From Przewalskia tangutica (lineage: Eukaryota > Streptophyta > Magnoliopsida > Solanales > Solanaceae), in contig CM056730.1 of assembly GCA_029844215.1 (NCBI GenBank), positions 56,804,924-56,868,923 of the forward strand: DNA of 64,000 nucleotides. The letters are read 5' to 3'. Below the pieces are notes generated by a model. It did no database searches. It saw only the letters and a list, made by a program, of their open reading frames with translations, and was not told the DNA's origin. The stretch's first letter is position 1. Each line of letters begins with the position of its first letter. Position numbers and translations under genes: made by a program. Below, piece after piece: positions 1 through 11,584 of this stretch.

Positions 1-427
1 AGGTACAAAGATATAGATGAATTCAAACGAAGTGATAATAGATATTCAGTACGATGTAGCCAAAGTGACAAATGTTTATCCAGCCAAAGATACAACTGAG
101 TTTGTAAGTCCAACAGGAGGATAGAACAAATGTCACTTGAGGAGACAAATGGTAATAATGAGAATAAGGAGGAACAAAGAGATACTGGGGAAGAATATGA
201 TAATAAATAGAATAAGGAAGACAACAATGGTAAGGTGGTAGAAGTAGAACAACTCACCGAGGACCCACAATTGATGGAAGAATCAAAAGCAACACTTACT
301 ACTAAAGAATAAGTTGAAGGAGCTTTTGTATTAGCAAAGGTTAATGAGGAGAGGAATGTTGATAAGAGGCAGAAGATGTGTACCAATGGTAACAACTCTA
401 ATAATAGTAACGCAGTAATATTAAGGG
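1..427 (+). pseudogene. LINE ORF1-like C-terminal coding remnant
   Basis: One reading frame runs through this stretch with three in-frame stops (an ATG at 130-132 lies in it). It encodes a hydrophilic Asn/Glu/Lys-rich protein with no domain I can name. The frame resumes exactly after the solo LTR: removing 428-3763 (LTR plus one target-site copy, 3,336 bp) keeps the phase, and the frame continues through 3775-4011. Because a LINE endonuclease follows directly, I infer that this is the low-complexity C-terminal tail of a plant LINE ORF1 protein. The left end lies outside the window. It is broken by stops and by the LTR and is not functional. Confidence 0.5.
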
Positions 428-823
428 TGTTATACCCCGTATTTCCAGAGTATGTACGTGAGGGCGTACGTACAAAAATTTAGGCCTTAAGTTAGGCTAG
501 GAACGAAAATTTGTGCACAACTACCAAAAAGAATTGTTTTCCGACGAAACGTTTTCCAAACTTTGCGAAGGGAAAATTACGGTTGTAACATTGATTATTT
601 TTGCGGATTTTTCCGAGAGATGAAATATTTTGGACCAACGGGAGGGTGACATGTGTCACCCTCAAAGTGGACGGCATTGTGGGCTCTTGTTGGACGATTT
701 CTAGTCAAGGGGTTGGTAGGATACTTTGTGATATTTTGGTGGTAGATGGATAAGGTACACTTGCCCAAATCCTCACCCTCCACTTGCCCCCGCACTTGTC
801 TTAATCCTAGCCCTTGAAAGTCC

Positions 824-831
824 TATAAATA
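824..831 (+). promoter_or_regulatory. TATA box of solo LTR III
   Basis: TATAAATA, within cctataaataccccc, at the position conserved in the other family A LTRs. It marks the inferred U3/R boundary, about 0.4 kb into a 3.3-kb LTR. Confidence 0.6.
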
Positions 832-3610
832 CCCCCTTGAAGTGCAAGACTTCTTCATCCACAAACACTTTCTAAGTCTTGAAAAGCCCTCCCACTTAGT
901 GTAGCTCGTCCAAAGAGCTCCCTCCCTTGACAAGGCCTTGGCGAAACACCCTCCTAGTGGTGTTGGCCGAGACATACCCCCTTGCCTAGTTGTTCTCGTA
1001 AAATACCCCTCTCTTGGTATAAAATACTCTCAGTATTATTCTTATTCCAAAATACCTTAGCCTTATACCTTGTAGTATTCCAAAGTTACCTCTATACGTA
1101 GAGCAGGAAATACTACCTTATGTCCTTTTAGTCTCAAAACGAAACCCTAGGAAAATCTTCATAGTTGGTTGAAGTGCTAAGTAGAAGTTGTTGGGAACTT
1201 CTAGGGTTGTTGGAGCGGGTTGGGCATGAGTAGGAGCTAAACGTTGCTCAGGATCGACATTTAAACTTGGATAATTTTGGGTTTATCGAGGTAAATACTC
1301 TTGACCTTCTATTATAATTAGAGTTTACATACTGTTGAAGTATAAGAATTAAGTATAAGTTATATACAAGGAAGGTATATAAGAAGGGAATTGAACTGTA
1401 CTTACATAGGACTGTATTTACAGTAGACTTGTGAAGTTTGACGGGTAGGGAAGTGCTGCCCAATTTTCCGTAGAATCTTGTATCTAGATTTATTCTACCG
1501 AGTAGTCTAGACATTGATAGACTTGTCTAACCGTTATAGGTTGAAGTACTGCGAGTAGCGTATTCTACTCGAATGGTGGAAAAGGCTAGTCGGGTTATAG
1601 CGGTGGAGCGTTTTGCTAATAGTCGATAATTGTCGCGAGGTATGTGATTCTTCCTATCCTCTTGAGCATGATATTTTAAAAAGAATATATATATATAGTA
1701 CGGTAGACGTACGTGTGTTAACTGAACGTGGTTTTACTCCGATGTCTTTTGACTTGAGTTTTAATAATAAGAATCTTGAAGTATTTCAAAAGAATTAAGA
1801 AACCTTTTTGAAAGAAGAGTAATACTTGGTTTTAAAAGCTTAAGAGTTATACTAGCTTTATGGGAAGTTAGGTATAACGACTTAAGAGAGATAAAAAGAA
1901 TGGTTTATTGATCTTAAAAGATAAGAGACTTGACTTAATTGAATTAATATGAATTTTGTTAAAAAGTGTGAAACCTCATTCGTGAGTAATGAGTACTTGG
2001 TTTTTAAAAGGAATAATGTTTTACTGATTTCAGAAATCAGAATAAGTATCGAACGAACCACTGCAGCGTTAATAAAGGGAAATGTATTGACTAATTAAGT
2101 ATTATTAAAACCAGTAGAAACCTCCATCTGCATAGAAGCTAAGATGAGACAAAATGATATTACATTTCCTAGATCATGGCTGCTTTAATAAGATTGTTAT
2201 AAACAAGAATAACCTACTCACACATAAGGCATATGTTTCTCGAATTGTTTTAAAGGAGAATTATATCATTTAGTGATTAAAACTATGAACTACGAAACCT
2301 TTCGAAAATAAGAAACTTGAGTATTTGAAATTAGGCAAACTTGAACGTTTGGAAAAGAATGTTGTTACTTGATTTTACAAAGGGAAGTGTTTTGGTTCAC
2401 TTAAAAAGATAGTCACTCTATTTTTATACTACGGGTATCGTGTGACTCTTGTGAAGGAAACATAATATTTTTAAAAGAGATAATGTATGAAGTACCTTGT
2501 GTGAATAACTTGACTATGTTGGTTTGTGATAACCTTGTAATACTTTCTTGTTGATTTGATAAGTAAACATGTTAGGATGCTACGTGTGTTAGTATCTTGT
2601 GATGTTTGTGTAAAGGGGTTTCCCTTGTTGTGCTTATGTTGTTTAACGATAAGCTGTTATGTTAGTATTATATCACTCACCTCTTGACATGATACCGGGG
2701 TTAAGCCGCCTCCGATGCGGGTATACCTCGGTGATGCAGGACCATGATTCGAGAATACCACGCGGGTCGGGGACCTATGCGAGCTACGAGAGTTCCGGTT
2801 AGTGTGCGGCCTTTGTGGTCATGCGTCTATGTGGCCATGCGGATGCGAGTCGGGGCGATGCCGGGAGTAGCTACCGACGCGGGAATACCTCATGCGGGCA
2901 CATGTGTGGCCTATGCGAGTGCGGAAGTTCCAGACTAGACGCGCACATTTGATCTGCGGCGAGTGGCGCCGATCATGTGGCGGTCAGACAGACCTCGTGA
3001 TCTGATTTATGACCTTGTTGGTACTGGGTTTTTAGTAGCTCGCTATGCCTTCGTATTTACCCCGTGACGGTTTTATTATGACACAGTGGGACACGGTGTT
3101 CATGTGTATTCCTTGGTGCTTTTATATCATAGGCCATTGGCGGTGAGAAGGTATTCCACGCATGATTGATGTTGTGGGCGTGAGACCCATAGTTATGTTT
3201 GAGTGATGACTTTGAGGCGTGAGTCACGACTGACATATCGCCTTATTTATTGTGAATCGTAGTTTGGTTATCATACATGTCTCTGCTTTATATAGACTAC
3301 TATGATTTCATTTACGTATTTTCGGCCACATACTTGGTACTGTTGTCAGATCGACTTCGGGCTGCGTTCATGCCGCAGTAGAAGTACACCGCCGTCGATC
3401 CTCGCTCTTAGGATCACCAGCGTTTTGGGAAGCTCCGTTTCTCGAGGCTTATCGATGGTATAGTCCTCGCCGTTGTAGGTACTTACATTCGTGGTATGGC
3501 GAACCCGCCCGCCATTGTTGTTATATCATTCTTAGAGGTCTGTAGTACTGTTGTGGGCAGAGTTTGTAAAAAGGATGTAACTGTTCGGATTTAAGTTTTA
3601 TATATATATA

Positions 3611-3622
3611 TGCCGAAAGGCA
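3611..3622 (+). other. Short hairpin with GAAA loop near LTR 3' end
   Basis: TGCC-GAAA-GGCA directly follows a TA microsatellite. The same hairpin recurs at this LTR position in other copies (5505-5516 with loop GTAA, 43699-43709, 61678-61689). Its function is unknown. Confidence 0.45.
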
Positions 3623-3763
3623 ACTTTTCTTCAGATAAACTGTGTCTCTTTTACATTGTTTCATGTTGCGTTTTATATTCCGCTGATTACTCTGATGTTG
3701 TATCACTAGGGTGCCTGAGGTAAGACACCAGTCACGGGACCGTGTTCGGGTCGTGACAAAGGG

Positions 3764-4269
3764 AAGATGGGATAATGATGTCCAATGTGGAACAGAATAT
3801 GGCAGTGAAAGCAGATATGTCTATCCTAAATATTGATCAGCAGAGAAACTCAATCAGAGATAATATAAGGAGTAATCAACATGGCAAACTAAAGGATTCA
3901 AGGGTGAAAGAGTTACATGAATTAGGTAGGTATACTATGGTATGTGCAAAGAATGTTGCATTGGAAAGGTTGTTCTCTGGGATAGTTGATACTGTATTGT
4001 TGACGATATGAGGGATCCTTGTCTAGTTGGTGGGGATTTCAATGTTATTATAAATGAAAGGAGACAATAGGCGATCTTCCTATATATCCTGCAGAGTATG
4101 AGGATTTTTGCATTTTGTACTAACTCATGTGAATTGTTTGGAATTGAATTTAAAGGGAGTCCTTATAAGTAGTGGAATGAAAGAACTGATAATGACTGCA
4201 CTTTTAAGAGGTTCGATAGAATGTTGGCAAACATTTATTCTAGATTGGTTTGGAAAAATGGAGGTGGAA
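3764..4269 (+). pseudogene. LINE fragment: ORF1 tail and ORF2 endonuclease piece
   Basis: An open frame at 3775-4011 continues the 1-427 frame. From about 3965 a shifted frame gives the hallmark of plant LINE ORF2 endonuclease (EEP fold): CLVGGDFNVI at about 4018-4050, then a segment with SPYKWWNERTDNDCTFKR-like residues at about 4155-4215. The N-terminal half of the endonuclease is missing and there are frameshifts and stops. Gypsy element II interrupts it at 4270-4274 (target site catgt), and the matching downstream ORF2 sequence resumes at 22869 in the same orientation. It is inactive. Confidence 0.72.
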
Positions 4270-4274
4270 CATGT

Positions 4275-5368
4275 TGTCACGACCCGATCCCAGGCCCGTG
4301 ACTGGTGCCTTACCCCGGGCACCCTAGTGATACAACATCAGAGAAAACCAGCGGAAAATAAAACATAAACATGAAACAAGATATATGATCATAAACAAAG
4401 CAACCAAAAGCGGTTGCCTCAGATATATACATAAAACCCAACAGTTTAATCCTTTTTACAACCACGCCTACAACAAAGATTACTGCACTTAAGATTTAAC
4501 AACCATGACGGACAGGCCCGCCATACCACGAATGTACAAGAACCTACAACTCAGGGAACACATACCAAAGAATAAGCCTCGGAGAAACGGAGCTTCCAAT
4601 ACGTGAGCTGTGATCCTATGGCGAGGATCCACTACCGATGTACTCCTACCGCGGATGAACGCAGCCCCGAAGGAGGTCGATAACAGTACCAAGTATGTGA
4701 AATCAAAATACTGTAAATGAAATCATACTAGTCTAAATAAAGCAGGAGACATGTATGATAACCAAACTACAGTTCACCACATAAAAGCAGTCATGTCCAG
4801 TCAGGGACTCACGCCCTCAAGTCGTCACTCAAATATAACTATGGGTCTCACGCCCACAACATCAATCATGTTCGCATCATGGCCGCATGCCCCCGGAATT
4901 CTGCATCGGTGTAGACATGTCCATGATGCAACAATAATAATAATGCCCCATGGCCACATGCCCCCGGAATTCTGCATCGGTGTAGACACGTCCATGTGAC
5001 ATTAACAACAATAATACTGGGTGATTAACCCCGCCGCATGGCCACACGCCCGAGTGCGCCGGTGTAGACATGTCCATGTAACCACAATAACAATATATCA
5101 GGTAATCAACCCTGCCGCATGGCCACATGCCCCCGGAATTCTGCATCGGTGTAGACATGTCCATGTGACATCAACAACAATATACCGCACAACCAGGCTA
5201 TCACAAACAAGCTCAAGCAAATTACCATACTTCTAGACTTTTATAAAAAGATCCACTCCTTCCCAAGAAGTCACCTGATATCAACACTTGCACAACAAAG
5301 GCTATCACAACAAGCATAGGTGAGTTACACAACAACAAGCATAGGCAAGTTACACACAACTCAAGGTA
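4275..5368 (-). repeat. Element II 3' LTR, distal part
   Basis: It begins (on +) with TGTCACGACCCG and matches 19367-20441 of the 5' LTR. It is interrupted at aggta (5364-5368) by element I and resumes at 14782. Confidence 0.9.
4880..5180. repeat. Minisatellite, about 4 units of 65-85 bp, in element II LTR
   Basis: Imperfect tandem units each carry gcatggccacatgcc, ggtgtagacatgtccatg and a caacaataata-like AT spacer. The matching array in the 5' LTR is at about 19964-20255. Chance open frames cross it on both strands. Confidence 0.75.
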
Positions 5369-8300
5369 TGTCACGACCCGAACCCGGGCCCGTGACTGGT
5401 GCCTTACCCCGGGCACCCTAGTGATACAACATCAGAGTAATCAGCGGAACATAAGATGATAACATGAAATAACAAGAAGTATGAAACAATAGTCTGAGAA
5501 AACTTGCCTTACGGCATATATATATATATATAAATCAATTTAAAACCGAACAGTTACATCCCATTACAACTCTGCCCACAACAGTACTACAGACCTCTAA
5601 GAATGATACGACAACAATGGCGGGACAGGGCCCCGCCATACCCCTGAATGTAAATACCTATAACGACAGGGGACTATACCACTGATAAGCCTCCGGAGAA
5701 ACGGAGCTTCCCATACGCTGAACTGTGACCCTAAGAGCGAGGATCAACACTGGTGTACCTTTACTCGGCAGATGAACGCCCTCGAAGGAGGTCGATAACA
5801 GTACCAAGTATGTGAAATCAAAATATCAGAATGAAATCATAGTAGTCTATATAAAGCAGGAGACATGTATGATAACCAAAACTACAGTTCACAATAAATA
5901 AGCAGTCATGTCAAGTCAGGGACTCACGCCCTCAAAGTCATCATAAAACCGTACGGGGTAAGTACGAGGGCATAGCCGACTACTAAAACCCACAGTACAA
6001 CAAGGTCAGAATCAGACATGAGATCTGTCTGCATCCACATGATCAAAGGCGCCACTCGCTCGCAGTATCTAATGTGCGCGTCTAGCCCCGAACTTCCGTA
6101 GCCCGCACGGGCCACTCCAATGGCCCGCATGAGGTATTCCCGCATCGAGGGTAGCTACTCCGGCAGCGTCTGGACTCGCCGTCCGCGTACGCCACAAAGA
6201 CCGCATGACCACAAGGGCGATACTAACTCGAACTCCCGTAGTTCGCGATAGGTCATCTGCACTGCATAAGGTATTCTCGAATCATAGGTCACTAGACCCG
6301 CCGAAGTCTACCGCGCACGGAGGCGCCTAACCCCTAATCACGAGTGATATAATATCAACACGACATTATCGTTAAACAACCTAAGCACAACAAGGGAAAA
6401 CCCTTTACACAAACATCACAAGATACTAACTCACGTAGCATCCTAACATGTTTACTTATCAAGTCAACAAGAAAGTATTACAAGACTATCACAAATCAAT
6501 ACAATCAAGTTATTCACACAAGGTACTTTCTACATTATGTTAACAAGTTCGGGTTTTTGCCCCCAAGTACTTCATGTATTACTCTTTAAAAGATCCGCTT
6601 TCTTTCACAAAAGTCACACAATACCCGTAGTATAAAAATAGAGTGATTATCTTTTGAAGTAAATCGTAACACTTCTCTTGTAAAATCAAGTAACAACATT
6701 CTTTTCCCAACGCTCAAGTTTGCCTAATTTCAAATGTTCACGGTTCTTATTTTAGAAAGGTTTCGTAGTTCATAGTCTTATCCATTTAAGAATATAATTC
6801 TCTTTTAAACCATCTGAGAATCATAAGCCTTGTATGTGAGTAGGATATTCTTGTTTATAACAATTTTATTACAGCAGCCATGATCTAGGAAATATCATTT
6901 TGTCTCATCTTAGCTTCTATGCAGATGGAAGTTTCTCCGTTTTAATAATACTTAACTGTCAAAATATTTCCTTTTATTAACGCCGCAGTTGGTTTGTCGA
7001 TACACATTCGATTTCAAATCAAGAAAACATCCTGCCGTTATACCTAACTTCCCATAAAGCTAGTATAACTCTTAAGTTTTCAAAAACCAAGTATTACTTC
7101 TTCTTTCAAAATGATTCAAAAATCTTTTGAAATACTTCAAGTTCTTTATTATCACATAACCAGCCAGTTATAGTTCAAATCAGCTACCTTTTAAAAACAA
7201 CAAGTATTTTCTTACCTACATAAAGCTGTTATAACCAACTTCCCATAAAGCCGTTATAACATTTTATGTTTTAGACCAATCAAATACATTTAACACATGT
7301 ACGTCTATCGTACTACATAGTTACACACATATCATGCTAGAAGAGATAGGAAGAGGTTCACATACCTCGCGACGAGTATCGACTAATAGCAAAACGCTCC
7401 AAGTACCTCAAACCACCGGCTACTCCTTAAGCCAAGTAGATCGCGCCACGCATAGTACTTCAACCTATAAGGCCACAAGGCGCTTATTAACATTTAGATC
7501 TCTTCGTAGAACATTCTACAGAAAATTCGCAAAGACTCTCCCCGCAAATCGCAGAAATCTCCTCCTCTATCGAGGCCGCCATCAAGCCAACCAGGGGTTT
7601 ATACATCTAACCTGGACGTGTACAATTCTACTTCACAGAATGCTACACAAGTCTCATCTGATCCTATGTAATTACTGATTCGATTCTCTTTCTTTATATT
7701 CAGCTTAAGTCAAAAGACATCACGCAAAGCTAGGTTGATTCTATATATAGTATACTTCAACTATATAATCTTACAACATGTAATTTCCAATTACAATAAG
7801 GACAAGATATTACCTCGATAAGCCCAAAATTATCCAAGTATAAAGTCGATCCCGCAACGTTTAGCTCCAACTCCGTGCTCTCCAACCCGCTTCAAACCAC
7901 CATTAGAAGTTCTAAACAACTTCTACCTAATACTCCAAATAACTATGTAGATTTTCATTAGGGTTCGGTTTTGTGACTGAAGGGAAGTATAATAGTATTA
8001 CGTGGCTTTTCGGATAGGTATAACCTTAGAATACTACAAGGTATACGACTAAGGTAATTTGGGTATAGTAACAATACTTTTGAGAGTATTTCTACCAAGA
8101 GGGGGTATTTATACGAGACAACAACACACGGGGGGGTGTATACCCCTCGGCCTACCCCACTAGGGGGTACTCTGCCGAGGGGAGAACTCTCGCCAAGGGC
8201 CTCTCAAAGGGGGAGGACGAGAACAACAAGAAGGGAGGGGGAGGATTTCTAAGACTTAGAACATTTTAGGATGAATAAGTCTTCAAAGGGGAGGGGTATT

Positions 8301-8714
8301 TATAGGTCTAGCAAAGGCCAACCAATGGCCAAGATCATGCCAAGTGCAAGGCAAGTGTAGGGCCATGATCATGCCAAGTGTACCTTATCCATCTACCACC
8401 AAAAATATCCTACCAACCCCTTGACCAAAACAATGGTCAAATCGTCCCATGTGCCGCCCCACTATTCCGCCAATGAGAGGGTGCCAAGTGGCGCCCTCTC
8501 GTTGGTCCAACACGCTTCGTCTCTCGGAAAAATCCGCAAAAATTAAAAATGACATAGCCGGAATTTTCCCTTCGCAAGTTATGTAAAACGTTTCGTCGAA
8601 AAACGACTCTAATCGGGTGTTGTGCACAAAGTGAAATCGGCCAAGCCACTTTAAAAGCCCAAACTTTTCTACGTACGTCCTTACGTACATACTCTGGAAA
8701 TACGGGGTATAACA
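5369..8714 (-). repeat. Element I 3' LTR
   Basis: On the + strand it runs TGTCACGACCCG to CGGGGTATAACA. A TATA box (reverse strand) is at 8297-8304, and a GC-rich repeat patch with ccgcatgaggtattcc motifs lies at about 6040-6330. The polypurine tract abuts its 8714 end. Confidence 0.93.
6040..6330. repeat. Degenerate GC-rich repeat patch in element I 3' LTR
   Basis: Imperfect units each contain a gcatgaggtattc core followed by an actcccgtag core. Related patches occupy the same LTR position at 12100-12370, 32640-32885, 44150-44400, 51480-51735 and 54890-55190. Confidence 0.6.
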
Positions 8715-8749
8715 TTCTCCCCTCCTTAGAAACATTCGTCCCGAATGTT
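8715..8749 (-). promoter_or_regulatory. Polypurine tract and adjacent hairpin, element I
   Basis: Read on the minus strand, a purine run (GGAGGGGAGAA, from 8725 down to 8715) directly precedes the 3' LTR, as expected for the plus-strand primer. Just upstream is a perfect inverted repeat, AACATTCG-TCC-CGAATGTT (8731-8749). The same arrangement is at 35822-35856, 46015-46049 and 57408-57442. Confidence 0.75.
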
Positions 8750-9160
8750 CCTTCTAAGTCTCAAAACGAACGCGCGCCAGTATAGCCTTCACTACTATAA
8801 TTAGGAGAACAAACCTGCCACACCTGGCCACAGAAACACCCGCGCAAAATACTTACATCCACGTCCACGAGGGAACACTTCTAACATCACCACAAAACAC
8901 CTCTCTCCGGGGTCTAGAATATACTTCCTTCGCACCTTCTCTTTATAAAAGAAATGATCACATCTATGCTCGCCATACATGCTCGCTTCTTCCCGATACC
9001 ACTTTTGTCACTTTGCCGCGAGGTTCTAGTGTCACTCGGCGACCCAACAAATGGTACCGGGCTGCATGCGATCCCCGAGGTCGCATACACTTCTTGTACA
9101 CTCGAACTCTTTCTCATAACCTACCACATTTCTGATACTGCTTCAGTTCCCAAAACTCGG
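8750..9160 (-). other. Element I tail between integrase remnant and polypurine tract
   Basis: This is shared with the other non-autonomous copies but carries no recognisable domain. It includes about 105 bp (roughly 8990-9095) that is present in elements I and II and absent from VI and VII. Within that is a 17-mer (8995-9011) identical to the LTR/primer-binding-site junction sequence at 19356-19372. Confidence 0.5.
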
Positions 9161-9900
9161 GGTTACTATCTCTAACGTGGTCAACATTAACTGGGAACAC
9201 TCTGGATGGATCTCCGATACTTTCCCGAATATAACCATACGAAAGACCGGACGTACAGCCTCCTAAGTCGGACGGCAAACGCTAACATATAGGCAACCTG
9301 GCCTATTCTTTACATGAACTCAAAAGGCCCAAAGTAACTCGGCTAAGTTCCCTCTGTTTCCAAAACTCGTCACACCCTAACCGGGTTGTACCTTCAAGAA
9401 GACCGTCAACTCGAACTCCAAGCGCCGTCGCCGATAATCCGCACGATTTCTCGAGCCGCCAAAAACCTCTTCTAGATAAGCCTCACTTTATCCACGATCT
9501 GTTGGAACAAGCTGAACCAACTATCCGAACCTTGCCAACATCAAACCAATCGGCAAGAACTTACACTTCCGCCCGCAAGGCGCCATAGCGACATCCGAAT
9601 ACTGAAATGGTAGCTACTAAAACACTCCTCAACAGAGACAACAATCGCATACACTACCCCGAAATCCACACGTTGGCCGAGGGCGAATACGATACTGAGA
9701 CTCACCGAGTTCCTAGTCTGCTCGTAAAACTTCCTAAAAACAGCTAGTAACTGGCTCCACTGTCACATAAGGTAAAGGTAGGCACCTGCAGCCTTACAAC
9801 CTTTCTGATAAATCCACACTGCCGAGTAAACGGTCTTTGCTAGAAGACAAGACGGCTGACCTCCTCGGCCCGACTACTGGTCGAATGCATCCACGAACTC
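9160..9900 (-). pseudogene. Integrase C-terminal remnant, element I
   Basis: By alignment with the clearer copies at 36190-36990 and 57780-58560, the minus strand here matches the core-to-C-terminus part of a Ty3/gypsy integrase. This includes the segment corresponding to 'MAPxEALYGR' and the terminal 'KLSPRY..GPF..VAYxLALP' region. Many frameshifts and stops break it, and several fall at CAG/CTG sites, where the assembly itself is doubtful. The catalytic N-terminal half is absent, so it cannot encode an active enzyme. Confidence 0.62.
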
Positions 9901-10430
9901 GTACGCTAGTTAACTAAACTTGGGCCTAACACCCTCATAACCCTAACCCAAAGCGGGACCACCACAAACTGACCCCACCACCATACAGGCCGCGGGTTGA
10001 CCCGCAACGTGGCCTCAACCCGACCCGGAAACGCGCAAGACATTAGCTCCCCGAACCGGAAAACTCTCACTAATCACGTTACGAAAACCTAGCGGTCTTC
10101 TTAGCTCAACTACCCTCTTTCATTCCACACTACTCAGGGACTTATCCCACAAACATAGCTCACGTGCACTATGCACTCCTATAAGGGTCAAACATAAACA
10201 TACGTCTTTTACTCGAGATGGCCTTACCTCTAAGGTCTTCACGTATAATGCTCTAAGGCTCACACCTTCTCTATCCCCCAAATCTTACTTGGTTAACTAA
10301 CCATGATTTCCTAATCACAATTTACACCATGCTATCTGAACATAACACTTATGATATACCCATCTTATCATACATACTAATCCCTGTAGGTTAAAGATCT
10401 ATCCAGATTTACTTCTTCACTCCTTAGTCG
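9900..10430 (-). other. Conserved unassigned segment of the non-autonomous elements
   Basis: About 500 bp between integrase and gag remnants. Homologous sequence occurs at 18440-18900, 37030-37560 and 58600-59130 and is absent from element IV. On the + strand it carries the marker phrases gggcctaacaccct and gcgggttgacccgc. I see no domain. It could be captured host DNA or rearranged element sequence. Confidence 0.55.
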
Positions 10431-11216
10431 TTCTAATCAAACTCGCCTGCAGGCGCATAGCTGGGAAGGTGACGAATTACCCATCGATCCCGAAGGCTAA
10501 GTCCTCCTACTTACAACCTCCTACTAGGTCACACATTCGACCACGTTCGACACGGCACGGTAAAACAATTACCAACTAAAAGATGACATTCCCCGGGATG
10601 ACGTCTGTCACACTGTGAACACTGGGGAAAAAAAACTGAATCCGGCTGGCTGGAACCTACGTATGCGTGAACCTAAGCTCGAGCTCGACCAACTCTCGCA
10701 TACCCGAACGCCCCAAACCCGCGGAGGACCTTTCGCATCGTGGATGCATAATCTAATCTTGGTGAGGTGACTCGACTCGAAGTTGCCAAAGGACCTTCGT
10801 CCGCCCCTTCTCGCCCTTCGTTAACCCGCCGATCTCTACGCTTTCTTGGCTCGCCGCGACAAGCCCGCATACGTGCCATGCTCAAGCTTCAATCAAGAAT
10901 TACTCTCGCACAACCCTTTCTAAGATATTCATCAAGACTCGCGGTACATCGGTATACTCTCGTAGCCAAATCCATAGCTAGTAATAGGTTGTCTCTTCGC
11001 AATCTATATTATCTGCTTTCCTGGCCGCGAAGGTTCAAATGTCATGGCCGCAGAGGAATCGCCGCCGCTAAACTCTTCGGGCCGTGACGTCGCAGAACTC
11101 CCGAATGAAGCACTACCCTAGGTAATGATTGGGCCTGTGCCCTCGTAACCTCTCAGATTTACTCGCAGCCTCCTCGGCCGCTTTGCCCTCCGGGCCGGGT
11201 TGCCTACGCGAGGCAT
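10430..11216 (-). pseudogene. Gag remnant, element I
   Basis: The minus-strand ATG at 11216-11214 lies in the same context as the gag starts at 50684 and 62035 (basic MPxR..A N-terminus, Lys/Arg-rich). The frame soon breaks. Towards 10430 the sequence aligns with the zinc-knuckle region of elements VI and VII but is decayed, and no intact CCHC is visible. The gag core domain seen in element V is not recognisable here. Confidence 0.45.
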
Positions 11217-11395
11217 AGCGGTAAGGGAAAGAAATACGTGAGAGGGTCCAACTTACAACACGGCTCTAAGGTACGATCTCGAGTGAGAAGAATAGAAACT
11301 AATCCTAAATATCCTATAGCCTCACGATTATTGGTGTGGTGCACAACACACCGATAATCAAGACTTCATCGATACGGTCAGAGACACTTTCCGAG

Positions 11396-11418
11396 GATTA
11401 ACTACTCGATACAACTTT
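11396..11418 (-). promoter_or_regulatory. Primer-binding site, element I (degraded)
   Basis: The sequence next to the 5' LTR is a degraded version of TGGTATCAGAGC (initiator tRNA-Met type), seen intact in element V at 61830-61841. Confidence 0.6.
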
Positions 11419-11550
11419 TGTCACGACCGAACTCGTTCGTGATCGTGCCTTACCCCGCACCATAGTGATACAACATCGAGTAATCGGAACATAAGACGAT
11501 AACATGAAATAACAAGAAGTATGAAACAATAGTTCGAGAAAACTTGTTTA

Positions 11551-11584
<34 letters not shown>

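Larger units (their letters stand above)
428..3758 (+). mobile_element. Solo LTR III, Ty3/gypsy family A
   Basis: It starts TGTTATACCCCG and ends CGGGTCGTGACA, the same termini as the full elements in the window. It is flanked by a perfect 5-bp target-site duplication, aaggg, at 423-427 and 3759-3763. No internal region is present, so this is a solo LTR left by recombination between two LTRs. At 3,331 bp it is very long. A TATA box lies 396 bp from the start, and a GC-rich repeat patch (about 2690-2935) and a TA microsatellite (about 3599-3610) lie near the end. The small open frames inside it are chance. Confidence 0.93.

Noticed and set aside
2744..2938. Small GC-rich open frame
   Set aside because: Lies in the repeat patch of solo LTR III; the equivalent patch in other LTRs gives different frames.
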